From: Christensenella sp964592155
GTDB lineage: Bacteria; Bacillota; Clostridia; Christensenellales; Christensenellaceae
Length of the DNA: 46,478 nucleotides
Assembly (NCBI GenBank): GCA_964592155.1
Contig: CAZQDA010000012.1
Span: forward strand, 1-46,478
Reading direction: 5' to 3'
Part shown: positions 16,226 to 23,970 of the stretch, one piece after another
Layout of the letters: the number at the start of each line of letters is the position of its first letter
How positions within the stretch are numbered: the first letter of the stretch is position 1
Notes under the pieces: generated by a model
The model's input: the letters and a program-made list of their open reading frames with translations, nothing else
What the model was told of the DNA's origin: nothing
The model's database searches: none
Program-made: the position numbers and the translations under genes

Positions 16226-17047
16226 ATGGCAAAATCATATCCGGTTTTATGCTGCTCGATTGCAGGTTCCATCGGCGGCCTGGGCGTAAAAATGCACAAC
16301 GCCGCATTCCGGCATCTGGGACTCGAGTATACATATGTTTCGTTTGAGCCGGACGACCTGAAAGGCGCGGTGGACGCAATGCGCAATTTGGGAATGCGGG
16401 GCATGGCTGTTACCATGCCGTTTAAGACGGATATTATCTCATACCTTGACGAGCTTGATGAGATGTCCCGGGAGATCGGCGCCATCAATACGGTTGTGAA
16501 TACAAACGGCGTTTTGAAAGGATATAACACGGACGTTTACGGAGCCGTTACGACGCTCCGGGAGGCGGTGAGCGACCTTGCTGGAAAAAAGGTATGTATC
16601 CTTGGCGGCGGCGGTGTGTCCAAAACAATCATCTGGGGATTAAAGCAGTTTACGGACGATATCACCATCTATGAAATCGACGAAGAAACAGGACGCGCGA
16701 CTGCGCAGAAATTCGGCGTACTCTATGGCGGGGATACGTCAAAAGTAAGCCGCGAAACGCAATATGATATCCTGATCAACTGCACGCCTGTCGGATTTAA
16801 AACGCAGGAAACGATTTTGACGGCGGACAGGATCAGGGAAAATACCGTGGTGCTCGACGTGGTGTTTCTGCCGCTGGTGACGGAGTTCCAAAAGCAGGCA
16901 AAGCTGGCAGGATGCAGGGTGCTTTCCGGAACGCGAATGATCATGCATCAGGCCTGCAAGCAGTTTGAACTGTATACAGGTCAAAAGGCGCCGTTTGAAG
17001 TGTATGAAAGCACAATGAATCAGATATTAAGGGAGCAAAATTCATGA
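16226..17047 (+). CDS. Shikimate dehydrogenase (AroE)-like oxidoreductase
   Basis: NAD(P)-dependent dehydrogenase of the shikimate/quinate family, 273 aa from an ATG with AGGAGGAGG. The substrate domain has the catalytic Lys67 (VTMPFK) and Asp103 (GYNTDVYG). The nucleotide domain has the GGGGVSKT dinucleotide loop and INCTPVGF. However, the N-terminal segment that in AroE holds the two shikimate-carboxylate serines (HSxSP before MHN) reads AGSIGGLGVKMHN, lacking that pattern. With its place between a sugar transporter and a GRE, this suggests a pathway enzyme for a cyclic polyol or keto acid, not aromatic biosynthesis. Confidence 0.88.
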   Translation: MAKSYPVLCCSIAGSIGGLGVKMHNAAFRHLGLEYTYVSFEPDDLKGAVDAMRNLGMRGMAVTMPFKTDIISYLDELDEMSREIGAINTVVNTNGVLKGYNTDVYGAVTTLREAVSDLAGKKVCILGGGGVSKTIIWGLKQFTDDITIYEIDEETGRATAQKFGVLYGGDTSKVSRETQYDILINCTPVGFKTQETILTADRIRENTVVLDVVFLPLVTEFQKQAKLAGCRVLSGTRMIMHQACKQFELYTGQKAPFEVYESTMNQILREQNS

Positions 17048-17089
17048 TGGGAGATGGTATTTCAGGGGCGGGACGGCTCCGCGCTGCGG

Positions 17090-17118
17090 TTGCAAATCAA
17101 GCAGAATTGTGATATGAT
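17090..17118 (+). promoter_or_regulatory. Internal promoter ahead of the DeoR regulator
   Basis: TTGCAA (17090-17095), 17-bp spacer, TATGAT (17113-17118). It would let the regulator, GRE and ROK genes be transcribed independently of the transporter. Confidence 0.6.
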
Positions 17119-17177
17119 GAAACGTAATATAAACGGGAAAAACAGTGTAAAACAAGACGAATATACGGTGGAATGAT

Positions 17178-17945
17178 ATGGGGCTGAAAAGCGTAACGGA
17201 ACGGCGAAATTTAATGATCGACTACATTAAGGCAAACCATGAACTGCGGGTGTCGGATGCGGTTGATTTGTTTGGGGTTTCAGATGAAACGGTCCGTAAG
17301 GATTTTGCTTTCATGGAAAATAAGGGAATCCTCAAAAAGGTACACGGCGGCGCTGTGCTCGCGGAGTCGGACGTTGTTCAGCCCATGACAAAGCGCTCGG
17401 CCTTCAACTATGAAGAGAAGATTCTGATCGCGAAAAAGGCAATGGAGTTTGTGCCCAAAGACAAGTGCATCATTGGCCTTGACATCGGAAGCACCGTTGC
17501 GATCTTTGCGGGAATGCTTGCTGAAATAAGCGGCAATACACTGATTACAAACTCGTTTCCCGTTCTGCAAAAAGTGGTGGACAGCAGCAATGTGATTTTT
17601 GGTACCGGAGGGGAATACCGTGCGGAAGACATGTCTTTTCAGGGCGTGGCAACCGAGCAGTCCATCCGTGAAATGGCGATTGATATCAGCTTCATGGGAA
17701 CAAGTGGAGTACTTAACCGAAACGGTATTTGTTCCACCAACTTTTTTGACATCGGCGTGAAAAAGGGATATGCCGAGCGCAGCGAGAAGGTGTGCGTGCT
17801 GATGGACAGCACCAAGTTTAAGAAAAGCTCGCTTGTGGAAGTTGTGGAGTGGAAAGAGATTGATTGCATTATCACGGATTCCGGTATTGATGATAAAACA
17901 TATAATGAACTCAGTAAACAAGTGAATTTAATCGTAGCCGAATGA
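17178..17945 (+). CDS. DeoR/GlpR family transcriptional regulator
   Basis: A 255-aa sugar-pathway repressor type. The N-terminal DeoR winged helix (about 6-60) contains LRVSDAVDLFGVSDETVRKDFAFMENKGILKKVHGGAV. The C-terminal DeoRC effector domain (about 75-250) is related to phosphosugar isomerases and has IIGLDIGSTVA and the KFKKSSLVEV block. Such proteins usually sense a phosphorylated pathway intermediate. The gene lies inside the locus 1 operon, 40 bp before the GRE gene, with its own promoter. It is the best candidate to bind the CCAATA array; that pairing is inference. Confidence 0.93.
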   Translation: MGLKSVTERRNLMIDYIKANHELRVSDAVDLFGVSDETVRKDFAFMENKGILKKVHGGAVLAESDVVQPMTKRSAFNYEEKILIAKKAMEFVPKDKCIIGLDIGSTVAIFAGMLAEISGNTLITNSFPVLQKVVDSSNVIFGTGGEYRAEDMSFQGVATEQSIREMAIDISFMGTSGVLNRNGICSTNFFDIGVKKGYAERSEKVCVLMDSTKFKKSSLVEVVEWKEIDCIITDSGIDDKTYNELSKQVNLIVAE

Positions 17946-17984
17946 TAAGTTGATCGTCGGCAAACGAACACGGGAGGATTCTTT

Positions 17985-20345
17985 ATGAAAGAATTTGTAT
18001 TTTGTGTATCCAAAATTTTGCCGACGGAGCGCGTGCTGCGGCTGCGCAAAAACATGCTGGATGCACCGAGATATTTGTCTGTGGAGCAGGCGAAATACAT
18101 TACAAAGGTGTATCAAACGCATTCAGGCGATACGGTGCTTACCAAAAGAGCGCTCGCGCTGAAAGAAGCGATGGAACATATTGAAATTGAGATAGAGGAC
18201 GGCGAGTTGATTTGCGCAAACCGCACAAAGGAGCCTTGCGCGGGGGTTGTATTTCCGGAAGCGGGAATCAGCTGGCTTGAGCGGGAAATTGACGATCTGG
18301 AAACAAGGCCGCAGGATCAGTTTTTGGTGCGGGCGGAAGACAGAGCTTATTTCTTTGAGGAGCTCGTTCCTTTCTGGAAAGGAATTTCGCTGGAAGATAC
18401 AATCGAAAAGCGGATTCCCAAGGAGGTCAAAGAATGTGAAATCGTTGGAAAGATCAATCAAAAGGATCACGCACAGGGGCACATCTGCCCTGGCGTGCAA
18501 GCATGGCTGAAAAAAGGGCCGTCGGGCATTTTAGAGGATGCGCAAAAGGCAATGGCTGGTGCTTCGGACGCGCAAAAGGATTTTTACAGTGCGGTTGCGG
18601 TATGTATGGAGGGCGTTCAAACGTTTATGCTACGCTATGCGGCGTTTGCAATGCAAAAGGCAGATGCTAGCGGCGACCCGCAGGGAATGCGCGCAGTCGG
18701 TGAGAACTGCGCGGCGCTTGCGAAAAGACCGGCGCGGACGTTTCATGAGGCGCTGCAATCGTTGTGGTTTTTATTCGTGCTGGTGCAGCTTGAATCAAAC
18801 GCTTCTTCTTTTTCGCCGGGCAGGGTGGATCAATATTTATATGAATATTATAAGCGCGACAAGCAGGAGGGCAGACTTACTGATGAGCAGGCAATGGAGC
18901 TGATCGACTGTCTGTTTCTTAAATTTAACCAGATCGTTTATATGAGAAATACGGCAGGGGCCGAATTTTTTGCGGGTTTTCCCATCGGCTTTAATATGAC
19001 GCTGGGCGGAATCAAAGAGGATGGAAGCGACGCGGTAAACGAGCTGACGTATTTGTTTTTGCGCGCGCAGGAGCACATGTATTTGAGGCAGCCGAATCTT
19101 TCCGCACGGCTGCACAAGAAGTCTCCTGAGCTTTATCTGACACGTGTCGCCGAGGTGATCGGGAAGGGATCGGGGATGCCGCAGGTGTTAAACGACGAAT
19201 CTGTGATTCCGGCGCTTGAGGGAATTGGGATTGCGCCGAAGGACGCGAAGGATTATGCAATCGTAGGATGTGTGGAAATCAGCACGCAGGGCAATGACCT
19301 TGGTTACAGCGACGCGGCGATGTTTAATATGGTCAAAGCGCTCGAGCTGACGCTGAACCATGGCAAATGCCTGCTGACAGGAAAGCAGATCGGCCTTGAC
19401 ACGGGCGGGCTTGCGGACTATGCCACGTTTGAAGCGCTGGAAGAGGCATATGCAAAGCAGCTGGATTTCTTCGTTGGACGCATGATGACAGGGCTTGAGA
19501 TTGTGGAGCAAACGCATGAAGAAATGCTCCCTTCGCCGCTGCTGTCTGCGGTGGTGGATGATTGCATGAAAAAAGGAAAGGATGTTACGGCGGGTGGAGC
19601 GGTGTACAACTTTTCCGGAATTCAGGCCATTCAAATTGCAAATCTGGCGGACTGCTTTGCGGCCCTTAAAGTGATGGTTTATGACGAGAAAATAGTGAGT
19701 GCCGCCGAATTAATGAAAAATCTGCGCGACGATTATCCTGACGAAATCCTGCGCCTTAACATGCTGGACAAGGTGCCAAAATACGGAAACGATATTGAAT
19801 GGGTGGACAATCTGGCATTAAAGTGGGTGCGCCATTTTCACGGCCTGGTGACAGGATATAAAAATTACAGGGGCGGAAACTATCATCTGGGTTTATATAC
19901 CGTATCCGCGCATGTTCCGATGGGAAAAAATGTCGGTGCGACTCCGGATGGAAGACGGAGTGGCGAGCCGCTTGCGGACGGAGGGATGAGCGCTGTCTAT
20001 GGCAGGGACAAGCAAGGGCCGACGGCTGTTTTGAAGTCGGTGGCAAGAGTGGATTCTAAGCTTGCCAGCAACGGATCGCTGCTGAATTTGAAGTTCAACC
20101 CGCAGCTTTTTGCAACGCCGGAGGGAGTCAAAAAATTCACCTCTTTCCTGCGTGCCTTTGTGGAGCTGAAAATCAACCATGCACAGTTTAACGTTATTTC
20201 GAGGGCGGATTTGGAGGAAGCGAAAAGAGATCCGGAAAAGCACCGCAATCTGCTTGTGAGGGTGGCGGGATATTCCGCGAACTATGTCGAGCTTTCTGAA
20301 AAATTACAGGATGAGATACTCGCCCGAACGGAGCATGGAAACTGA
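17985..20345 (+). CDS. Glycyl radical enzyme of the dehydratase/lyase-like group, locus 1
   Basis: A 786-aa radical enzyme. The PFL-like barrel spans about 1-640 and the glycyl radical domain lies at the C-terminus with RVAGYSA (radical Gly about 762). The active-site loop reads AIVGCVEISTQGND with thiyl Cys429 and the C-x-E glutamate found in C-O and C-N lyases of the family. PFL-type adjacent cysteines are absent. A GHICP motif keeps the histidine seen in glycerol dehydratase, but the helix that there reads ESNGHS is ESNASS here. It is annotated generically as formate acetyltransferase/glycerol dehydratase by similarity, yet its substrate is probably neither. Strong GGGAGG site; oxygen-sensitive; needs the activase at 11167. 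Confidence 0.95.
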   Translation: MKEFVFCVSKILPTERVLRLRKNMLDAPRYLSVEQAKYITKVYQTHSGDTVLTKRALALKEAMEHIEIEIEDGELICANRTKEPCAGVVFPEAGISWLEREIDDLETRPQDQFLVRAEDRAYFFEELVPFWKGISLEDTIEKRIPKEVKECEIVGKINQKDHAQGHICPGVQAWLKKGPSGILEDAQKAMAGASDAQKDFYSAVAVCMEGVQTFMLRYAAFAMQKADASGDPQGMRAVGENCAALAKRPARTFHEALQSLWFLFVLVQLESNASSFSPGRVDQYLYEYYKRDKQEGRLTDEQAMELIDCLFLKFNQIVYMRNTAGAEFFAGFPIGFNMTLGGIKEDGSDAVNELTYLFLRAQEHMYLRQPNLSARLHKKSPELYLTRVAEVIGKGSGMPQVLNDESVIPALEGIGIAPKDAKDYAIVGCVEISTQGNDLGYSDAAMFNMVKALELTLNHGKCLLTGKQIGLDTGGLADYATFEALEEAYAKQLDFFVGRMMTGLEIVEQTHEEMLPSPLLSAVVDDCMKKGKDVTAGGAVYNFSGIQAIQIANLADCFAALKVMVYDEKIVSAAELMKNLRDDYPDEILRLNMLDKVPKYGNDIEWVDNLALKWVRHFHGLVTGYKNYRGGNYHLGLYTVSAHVPMGKNVGATPDGRRSGEPLADGGMSAVYGRDKQGPTAVLKSVARVDSKLASNGSLLNLKFNPQLFATPEGVKKFTSFLRAFVELKINHAQFNVISRADLEEAKRDPEKHRNLLVRVAGYSANYVELSEKLQDEILARTEHGN

Positions 20346-20359
20346 GGTGGGATGAGCGA

Positions 20360-22126
20360 ATGAAATTAACTGAATATGAATATAAGCCTCTTTATCTCAG
20401 CGAGTTTCAGCGATGGATCGATGCGCGGGAACAAACGCAGAAGGTGGAGCTTCATCTGGCTGTAACGAAGGACGGAGCCTACCGGACGCTTGCGTTTGCA
20501 ATGCCTATGGACGAAGAACTGGCGAGGGAACAGGCGCTTTATCAAAACTATCTGCTGGCGATGATCAATAATATGATCGTTTCGTTTGGCGGGGTATGTC
20601 TTACGATTTACAGCGATCACGGCAGCGGTGTCCTGCAAAAAATGATTTGCGAAGCGGTGAAAGCGTTTGACCTTGACGCGGAAAAAAACAACAGGAGCGG
20701 ATACGGCACATATGTCAATTACATGAGCCGCATGAATAAAATTCAAGGAATGAACAGGTTTGAAATCGTAAGCAGGGATTTTAGCGAAAAGCCTGAGCGT
20801 TATGAGGGAGAGATTTTTTCCCTTTCCAAAGGAGGGCAGGATGCGCGTGCGTTATGCGCGTGCGCGCTTGAGGGCGCTTGCTATTGCTCGCTGGATATTG
20901 GAGGCAATTCGATCAAAGCGGCTGTGGTGGACGATGGCAAAGTCATTGCGATGAGTGAATATCCATGGTTTCCCACGCTTTTTGAGAGGGCGGAAGAGCT
21001 GTTAGAGCCGATTGTGTTTATGGTTCGTCTCATGAACCTGTACGCCGGATGCGCACGGGCAGGAAGAGAGGCGGCGGACATCAAGCAGGCGTTTGACTGT
21101 CAAAAACCCCTTGAGGAAATCAGCGCGATGATTGATCCTGTAGAAGAGGAAATCGGGATTCAGCCAAATTTCGATGGAATTTGCGTCGGGTTTCCTGATA
21201 TTGTGGTGCAAAACAAAATTGCGGGGGGTGAATCGTATAAGCAGCTTGGCATGCGGAAAAATCCTGAGTATGAAACGGAATTCGAAAAGACCCAGCTTCT
21301 TGACAAACTGGTGGCAAACTATGCAAAAAATCCGGAATCCGTGATGATAATAAACGATGGAAACGCTGCATCTATTATTGTTTCCATCGAACAGGCGTTT
21401 GCGAAAAGTGATCTCATCGATGAAAACGGTCTGTTTGCAAATACGATCGGAACAGAGATGGGGACTGGCTTTGTGTCAATGGGCGGCACGGTGCAGGCTG
21501 TGCCGCTGGAGGGATTCCAGCATGTGATCGATCTGGGAAACCTTGCACAGCAGCGTTTTCCGGCGCAGGATGTGCGCAGCATACTCAGCCTGAATACTGG
21601 AATTGCCGGAACTGTCCAGAAATATGTATCGCAACTGGGGCTTTTTCGCATGGGGGTAGGAACCCTCATGCGTGAAAATGAGCAGTTGTTTGAGGAATTC
21701 GTAAAAGAGGGACTTTTAGAGGTTCAGGAAGAAAATCTGCTCATGGTTTCCAATACGGGCGGAGATAAGCGCGGAAAGCTGACGAGAAGGCTTATTTCAA
21801 TGCTGACCGAAGGATGCAGGCAGGTGGAGGATACGTTTTTGGAGATGGGCAAGGCGCTTGGCGTGCTGATCGATCAGGACAAGCTGATTTTTCCGGAGAT
21901 TAAGACCACGCGGCTTCTTTCCGGCGGAATCGTCGCGGTGGACGAGGTGTTTGAGACCATCAAAAGAGGGCTGAAACAGCATAACCAGAGCTACGAAGTA
22001 ATTCGGCTGGATGAGAACACCACGTTTTCTCCCTTGCTCAAAAGTGTGGATGAGGAGAACAGGAATTTTAATGTTGCGGTAGGCAGCGCTTATATCTGCG
22101 CGGCGCGCTGTAAAAAAATATTGTAG
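20360..22126 (+). CDS. ROK-like sugar kinase homologue with an extra N-terminal domain
   Basis: A 588-aa protein, about twice normal ROK size. The first ~175 residues form a domain I do not recognise. From about 177 the actin-like ATPase core starts with the phosphate loop SLDIGGNSIKAAVVDDG. INDGNAAS (about 331) and GTEMGTGFVSMGG (about 363) follow, as in ROK glucokinases and repressors. The ROK zinc motif CxCGxxGC is not seen. It follows the GRE stop by 14 bp and ends the operon, so it probably phosphorylates the imported substrate or a GRE product; a regulatory role is also possible. No DNA-binding helix is apparent in the N-terminal part. Confidence 0.8.
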   Translation: MKLTEYEYKPLYLSEFQRWIDAREQTQKVELHLAVTKDGAYRTLAFAMPMDEELAREQALYQNYLLAMINNMIVSFGGVCLTIYSDHGSGVLQKMICEAVKAFDLDAEKNNRSGYGTYVNYMSRMNKIQGMNRFEIVSRDFSEKPERYEGEIFSLSKGGQDARALCACALEGACYCSLDIGGNSIKAAVVDDGKVIAMSEYPWFPTLFERAEELLEPIVFMVRLMNLYAGCARAGREAADIKQAFDCQKPLEEISAMIDPVEEEIGIQPNFDGICVGFPDIVVQNKIAGGESYKQLGMRKNPEYETEFEKTQLLDKLVANYAKNPESVMIINDGNAASIIVSIEQAFAKSDLIDENGLFANTIGTEMGTGFVSMGGTVQAVPLEGFQHVIDLGNLAQQRFPAQDVRSILSLNTGIAGTVQKYVSQLGLFRMGVGTLMRENEQLFEEFVKEGLLEVQEENLLMVSNTGGDKRGKLTRRLISMLTEGCRQVEDTFLEMGKALGVLIDQDKLIFPEIKTTRLLSGGIVAVDEVFETIKRGLKQHNQSYEVIRLDENTTFSPLLKSVDEENRNFNVAVGSAYICAARCKKIL

Positions 22127-22148
22127 CAGGTCGTGTAAATAAAACGCA

Positions 22149-22177
22149 TTGACAGAGCAAACGATGTTTGCTATATT
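22149..22177 (+). promoter_or_regulatory. Sigma-A promoter of the thiamine uptake operon
   Basis: TTGACA (22149-22154), 17-bp spacer, TATATT (22172-22177). Start near 22184 places the TPP aptamer at the 5' end of the transcript. Confidence 0.75.
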
Positions 22178-22197
22178 GAAATGGAACTGAATATTGA

Positions 22198-22285
22198 AGC
22201 AGGGGAGTTGCCATAAGGCGGCTGAGAGTAGGTAAGTGCCTAGACCCGTTGAACCTGATCCGGTTAATACTGGCGGAGGGAGCGT
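22198..22285 (+). ncRNA. TPP riboswitch (THI element)
   Basis: The conserved TPP aptamer is clear: an AGGGGAG opening arm, GGCGGCTGAGA (pyrimidine-sensing), ACCCGTTGAACCTGATC, then CCGGTTAATACTGGCG and the closing GGAGGGAG. It senses thiamine pyrophosphate. The intrinsic terminator that follows makes transcriptional control likely: high TPP turns the uptake operon off. Confidence 0.96.
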
Positions 22286-22307
22286 ACTTTTTTTGTGATG
22301 GTGAGAT

Positions 22308-22346
22308 AAAGTTCTTTTCGTTTGATTGCGGAAAGAACTTTTTTTG
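22308..22346 (+). terminator. Riboswitch expression-platform terminator
   Basis: AAAGTTCTTT pairs with AAAGAACTTT and is followed by a T-run, between the aptamer and the first gene. It is the expected regulated terminator of the TPP switch. Confidence 0.85.
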
Positions 22347-22415
22347 TTCCGCTTTCAAGACGAAAATAGGCCGGCCATGGTTCATAAACAAGGAAAAGAA
22401 GAGGAGACAGGAAAG

Positions 22416-23033
22416 ATGGAACAAAAGAAAATGGCATGGAAATTAAAAGATGTGATCATGATCGGCATATTAGGTGTGTTGTTTGCGTTGATTTATCTGG
22501 GGGCGTTTTACATCAGCATGGCGCTTCAGGCGGCGCTTACGCCGTTTGGGCTTGCGCCGTTCAATTTTGAGCTTGTGTACGGAGTCTGGTTTATGGCGGC
22601 CACGGTTGCGGCATTCATTCTGCAAAAGCCCGGCGTTGCGCTGGTGACGGAAGTGCTGGCGGCGTTTTTAGAGCTGCTGATGGGCAATTTCCCGCTGGTG
22701 ATTACCACGGGCCTTGTGCAGGGTATCGGACTCGAGCTTGGGTTTGCGGTGTTTGGCTATAAGCGCTATAACCTTTTGAGCATGTGCGTATCCGCGACGT
22801 TTGCGTGTGTGTTGAGTTTTGTATGGACCTATTTTACAAACGGCTATGCTGCCGTTGCGGTGCCCATGCTGATTGGTATGTTTGTGGTGCGGCTTGTAAC
22901 CTCTCTGCTCTTTGCGGGGCTGCTCAGCAACCTTCTTGGAAAGGGACTGGCGCGCACGGGCGTTTTGAAAGGATATCCGCTGGGTGCGAAATATGTGCAT
23001 CAGGAAATTGCGGATGAAGAAGAGGCGATCTAA
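22416..23033 (+). CDS. ykoE: ECF transporter S component, YkoE (thiamine or HMP uptake)
   Basis: Substrate-binding membrane subunit of the YkoEDC energy-coupling-factor importer for thiamine or its hydroxymethylpyrimidine moiety. The 205-aa protein opens with WKLKDVIMIGILGVLFALIYLG and has about six TM helices, as in YkoE. The ATG at 22416 follows AGGAAAG; the open frame extends upstream to within the terminator and those codons are rejected. First gene under the TPP riboswitch, followed by a binding-protein-like gene, a double ATPase and a T subunit. Confidence 0.93.
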   Translation: MEQKKMAWKLKDVIMIGILGVLFALIYLGAFYISMALQAALTPFGLAPFNFELVYGVWFMAATVAAFILQKPGVALVTEVLAAFLELLMGNFPLVITTGLVQGIGLELGFAVFGYKRYNLLSMCVSATFACVLSFVWTYFTNGYAAVAVPMLIGMFVVRLVTSLLFAGLLSNLLGKGLARTGVLKGYPLGAKYVHQEIADEEEAI

Positions 23034-23050
23034 GAAAGGAAGCAGAAAAA

Positions 23051-23961
23051 TGGCGAAAAAGATACATGTTGAATTGGATTGGTTTGCCAACACAAACCAC
23101 ACAGGATTTTATGTAGCGCTCAAAAAGGGATACTATAGCGATTTGGGGCTGGATGTGCGCATAGAAGGCGAATTTGGGGGATGCGGGCATCAGTTTGCGG
23201 GCGATCCGGATATTGTCGTTGCGCCTGAGCCCGCGCTGCTCGTGTATATGGACGACAAAACAGTGGATGAAAAGGATCAGGTGACAGCGGTTGCGACGCT
23301 TACGCAGGTGAACGATTCAGGGATTATTTCTCTGAAAGAGTGCGGAATCACGCGCCCGCGCGAGCTTGCCGGCAACAGGCTGACCCACTGGACGCCCGAG
23401 TGGTTTCATGCGGTGATCGGTTATGCGGTCAGTGAGGACGGCGGCGATTATTCCAAAGTAAAGCTGGTGACCAAAGATGTGGGCGATATTGCGCAAACGT
23501 TGGGGAATGACGGGGACGCAGTGTGGATTTACAAAAACTGGGAGTGGTTCGTGATGCGGCAGGAAGGAAAAGACTGTAACTATTTCGCGTTTGCGGATTA
23601 TGATCCGGTGCTCGATTTTTGCGCGCCGGCTGTGGCGGCAAAAAATATGCTGATCAAAAATGATCCGGACGCTGTGCGCGCGTTCCTGAAAGGGAGCGAT
23701 CAGGGATATATCGACGCGGCGGACGATCCGGATGCGGCAGCGAAAATTCTGCACGAATATACACCGCACTTCGGGCTCCAGTTGCTCACTGACAGCCAGC
23801 GGTATATTTCAAATATTTATTTGAATGAGGAAGGCCACTGGGGAACCATCAAGCCGGAGCGCTGGAACCGTTTCAGCCGTTTTATGCACGAGAAGGGAAT
23901 GACGACAGTGGATATTTCAGGTGATATGGGTGGCTTTACCAATCAATTTCACAGCAAATAA
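23051..23961 (+). CDS. NMT1/THI5-like (ThiY-type) protein without signal peptide
   Basis: A 303-aa periplasmic-binding-protein fold of the NMT1/THI5 family: HVELDWFANTNHTGFYVALKKGYYSDLGLDV matches the family N-terminus, and DIVVAPEPALLVY follows. In transporters such as ThiY this protein is an exported lipoprotein that binds pyrimidine precursors. Here the ATG at 23051 (site AAGGAAG) leads straight into the mature fold, with no export signal. The frame upstream overlaps ykoE and offers only basic residues, no hydrophobic core. It may act inside the cell, either as a binding protein or as an enzyme like yeast Thi5. The CCCFC iron motif of yeast Thi5 is absent. Riboswitch context supports pyrimidine/thiamine metabolism. 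Confidence 0.85.
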
Positions 23962-23970
23962 AGGGGCGGC

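Noticed and set aside
17985..20345. Pyruvate formate-lyase
   Set aside because: The adjacent Cys-Cys pair of PFL is replaced by GCVE, and the neighbourhood has no PFL-type formate or acetyl-CoA genes.
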